This document shows positions 63,516 to 64,000 of a DNA stretch of 64,000 nucleotides, one piece after another. The DNA comes from Halomonas halophila (GTDB lineage: Bacteria > Pseudomonadota > Gammaproteobacteria > Pseudomonadales > Halomonadaceae), in contig NZ_CP129121.1 of NCBI RefSeq assembly GCF_030406665.1, positions 2,170,001 through 2,234,000 on the forward strand, written 5' to 3'. The stretch's first letter is position 1. Each line of letters opens with the position of its first letter. Both the position numbers and the translations under genes were made by a program. Below the pieces are notes generated by a model. That model searched no databases. It was given only the letters and a program-made list of their open reading frames with translations, and was not told where the DNA came from.

Positions 63516-64000
63516 ATGCGATTCGGGAAACTGCCCTATCTAGTGCTCGCCCTGCTGCTGGGCGGCTGCGCCGGCGGCGAACGCCTCGTCGAGCCCACCG
63601 GCGTGGCGATCGACGACAGCCATTCGTCCCGCGCCCACTCCAGCCGGGTACGCTTTCTGGTGCTGCACTACACCGACGAGGACGAGGCGACCTCGCTCGA
63701 GATTCTCACCGGGCCCCGCGTCAGCGCCCACTATCTGGTGGCGCGCCATCCCGACCGGGAACTCGGCGCGCCGCGCGTCTATCGCCTGGTCGACGAATCG
63801 CGCCGCGCCTGGCACGCCGGTGCCAGCGCCTGGGCGGGCCGCACCCACCTCAACGACAGCTCGCTGGGCATCGAGCTGGTCAACGCCGGGCCGGATCGCC
63901 CGTCCATCGAGACCGCCTCGAAGGTGAGCTGGGCGCCCTTCCCCGACGACCAGATCACGGCGCTGATCGTCCTGCTCAAGGACCTGATCGCGCGCCACGA
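63516..64000 (+). CDS. N-acetylmuramoyl-L-alanine amidase lipoprotein (AmiD-like), truncated by window edge
   Basis: ATG 63516 begins a lipoprotein signal (MRFGKLPYLVLALLLGGCAGG; lipobox LGGC) and the frame is open to the window end. The mature part has the amidase_2 fold: RVRFLVLHYTDEDEATSLEIL, VSAHYLVARHPDRELG and WHAGASAWAGRTHLNDSSLGIELVNAG, with zinc ligand His in LHYT and HAGAS. AmiD-type enzymes cleave peptidoglycan fragments from the outer membrane. The C-terminal part is outside the window. Confidence 0.88.
   Translation, partial: MRFGKLPYLVLALLLGGCAGGERLVEPTGVAIDDSHSSRAHSSRVRFLVLHYTDEDEATSLEILTGPRVSAHYLVARHPDRELGAPRVYRLVDESRRAWHAGASAWAGRTHLNDSSLGIELVNAGPDRPSIETASKVSWAPFPDDQITALIVLLKDLIARH

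Overview
The window is high-GC (mostly about 65-70% by eye) gammaproteobacterial chromosome, most like a halomonad (Halomonas and relatives). This rests on an NhaD sodium/proton antiporter, an NhaR-like regulator, a fused OsmC-YcaO protein, DNA polymerase II and the general gene complement. It is inference; no rRNA or tRNA gene is present to confirm it.

The striking region is 2827-8869, a chromosomal integron. A full-length tyrosine recombinase with the IntI-specific insert (7904-8869, +) lies next to an attI-like region. Five cassettes follow, all read away from the integrase on the minus strand: a HEPN-like protein, an HNH nuclease, a 397-residue membrane protein, a DUF2268 zinc protease and a histidine phosphatase. 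Each ends in an imperfect palindrome with the attC layout (RYYYAAC-like and GTTRRRY-like ends, matching L boxes, an unpaired spacer). The cassettes are clearly AT-richer than both flanks. I recognise no resistance gene; the contents look like accessory or defence functions.

The rest is backbone in functional blocks. 9-21 kb holds small membrane and periplasmic proteins, a porin, a sodium:solute symporter with a small partner, an amidase, a LysR regulator and a NIT-domain chemoreceptor. 20.7-24.1 kb is an ECF42-type sigma factor operon with YCII/DGPF and VOC proteins. 24.2-26.3 kb is a LysE exporter divergent from a MocR regulator. 26.5-27.9 kb is an ammonium transporter with NtrC and sigma-54 sites but an in-frame TAA in its coding sequence. 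28-33 kb has a ClC protein lacking its usual glutamates, a polyamine-type binding protein, and a cobalamin riboswitch ahead of a metal/corrinoid-type binding protein and a pseudoazurin. 33.5-41.5 kb has a second chemoreceptor, YjbQ, a YbaK-type deacylase, a methyltransferase overlapping a TudS-DUF1722 (RudS-type) desulfidase, and NhaD.

41.7-47.4 kb is a zinc-starvation locus: znuA diverges from znuCB across a Zur-like box, followed by zinc-independent folE2, a COG0523 GTPase and a DUF1826 gene around a second Zur-like box. 47.4-52.5 kb has two pirins, a YcaC-type hydrolase, a LysR regulator, a HIT protein and a parvulin. 52.5-58.2 kb has a two-component system, an ABC exporter, YejK and thioredoxin 2. 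58.3-64 kb has DNA polymerase II, a beta-hydroxyacid dehydrogenase, a SatD/DUF3307 pair and a truncated AmiD-like amidase lipoprotein. Two strong minus-strand terminators (54.74 and 60.72 kb) have no upstream gene and may mark unannotated small RNAs.
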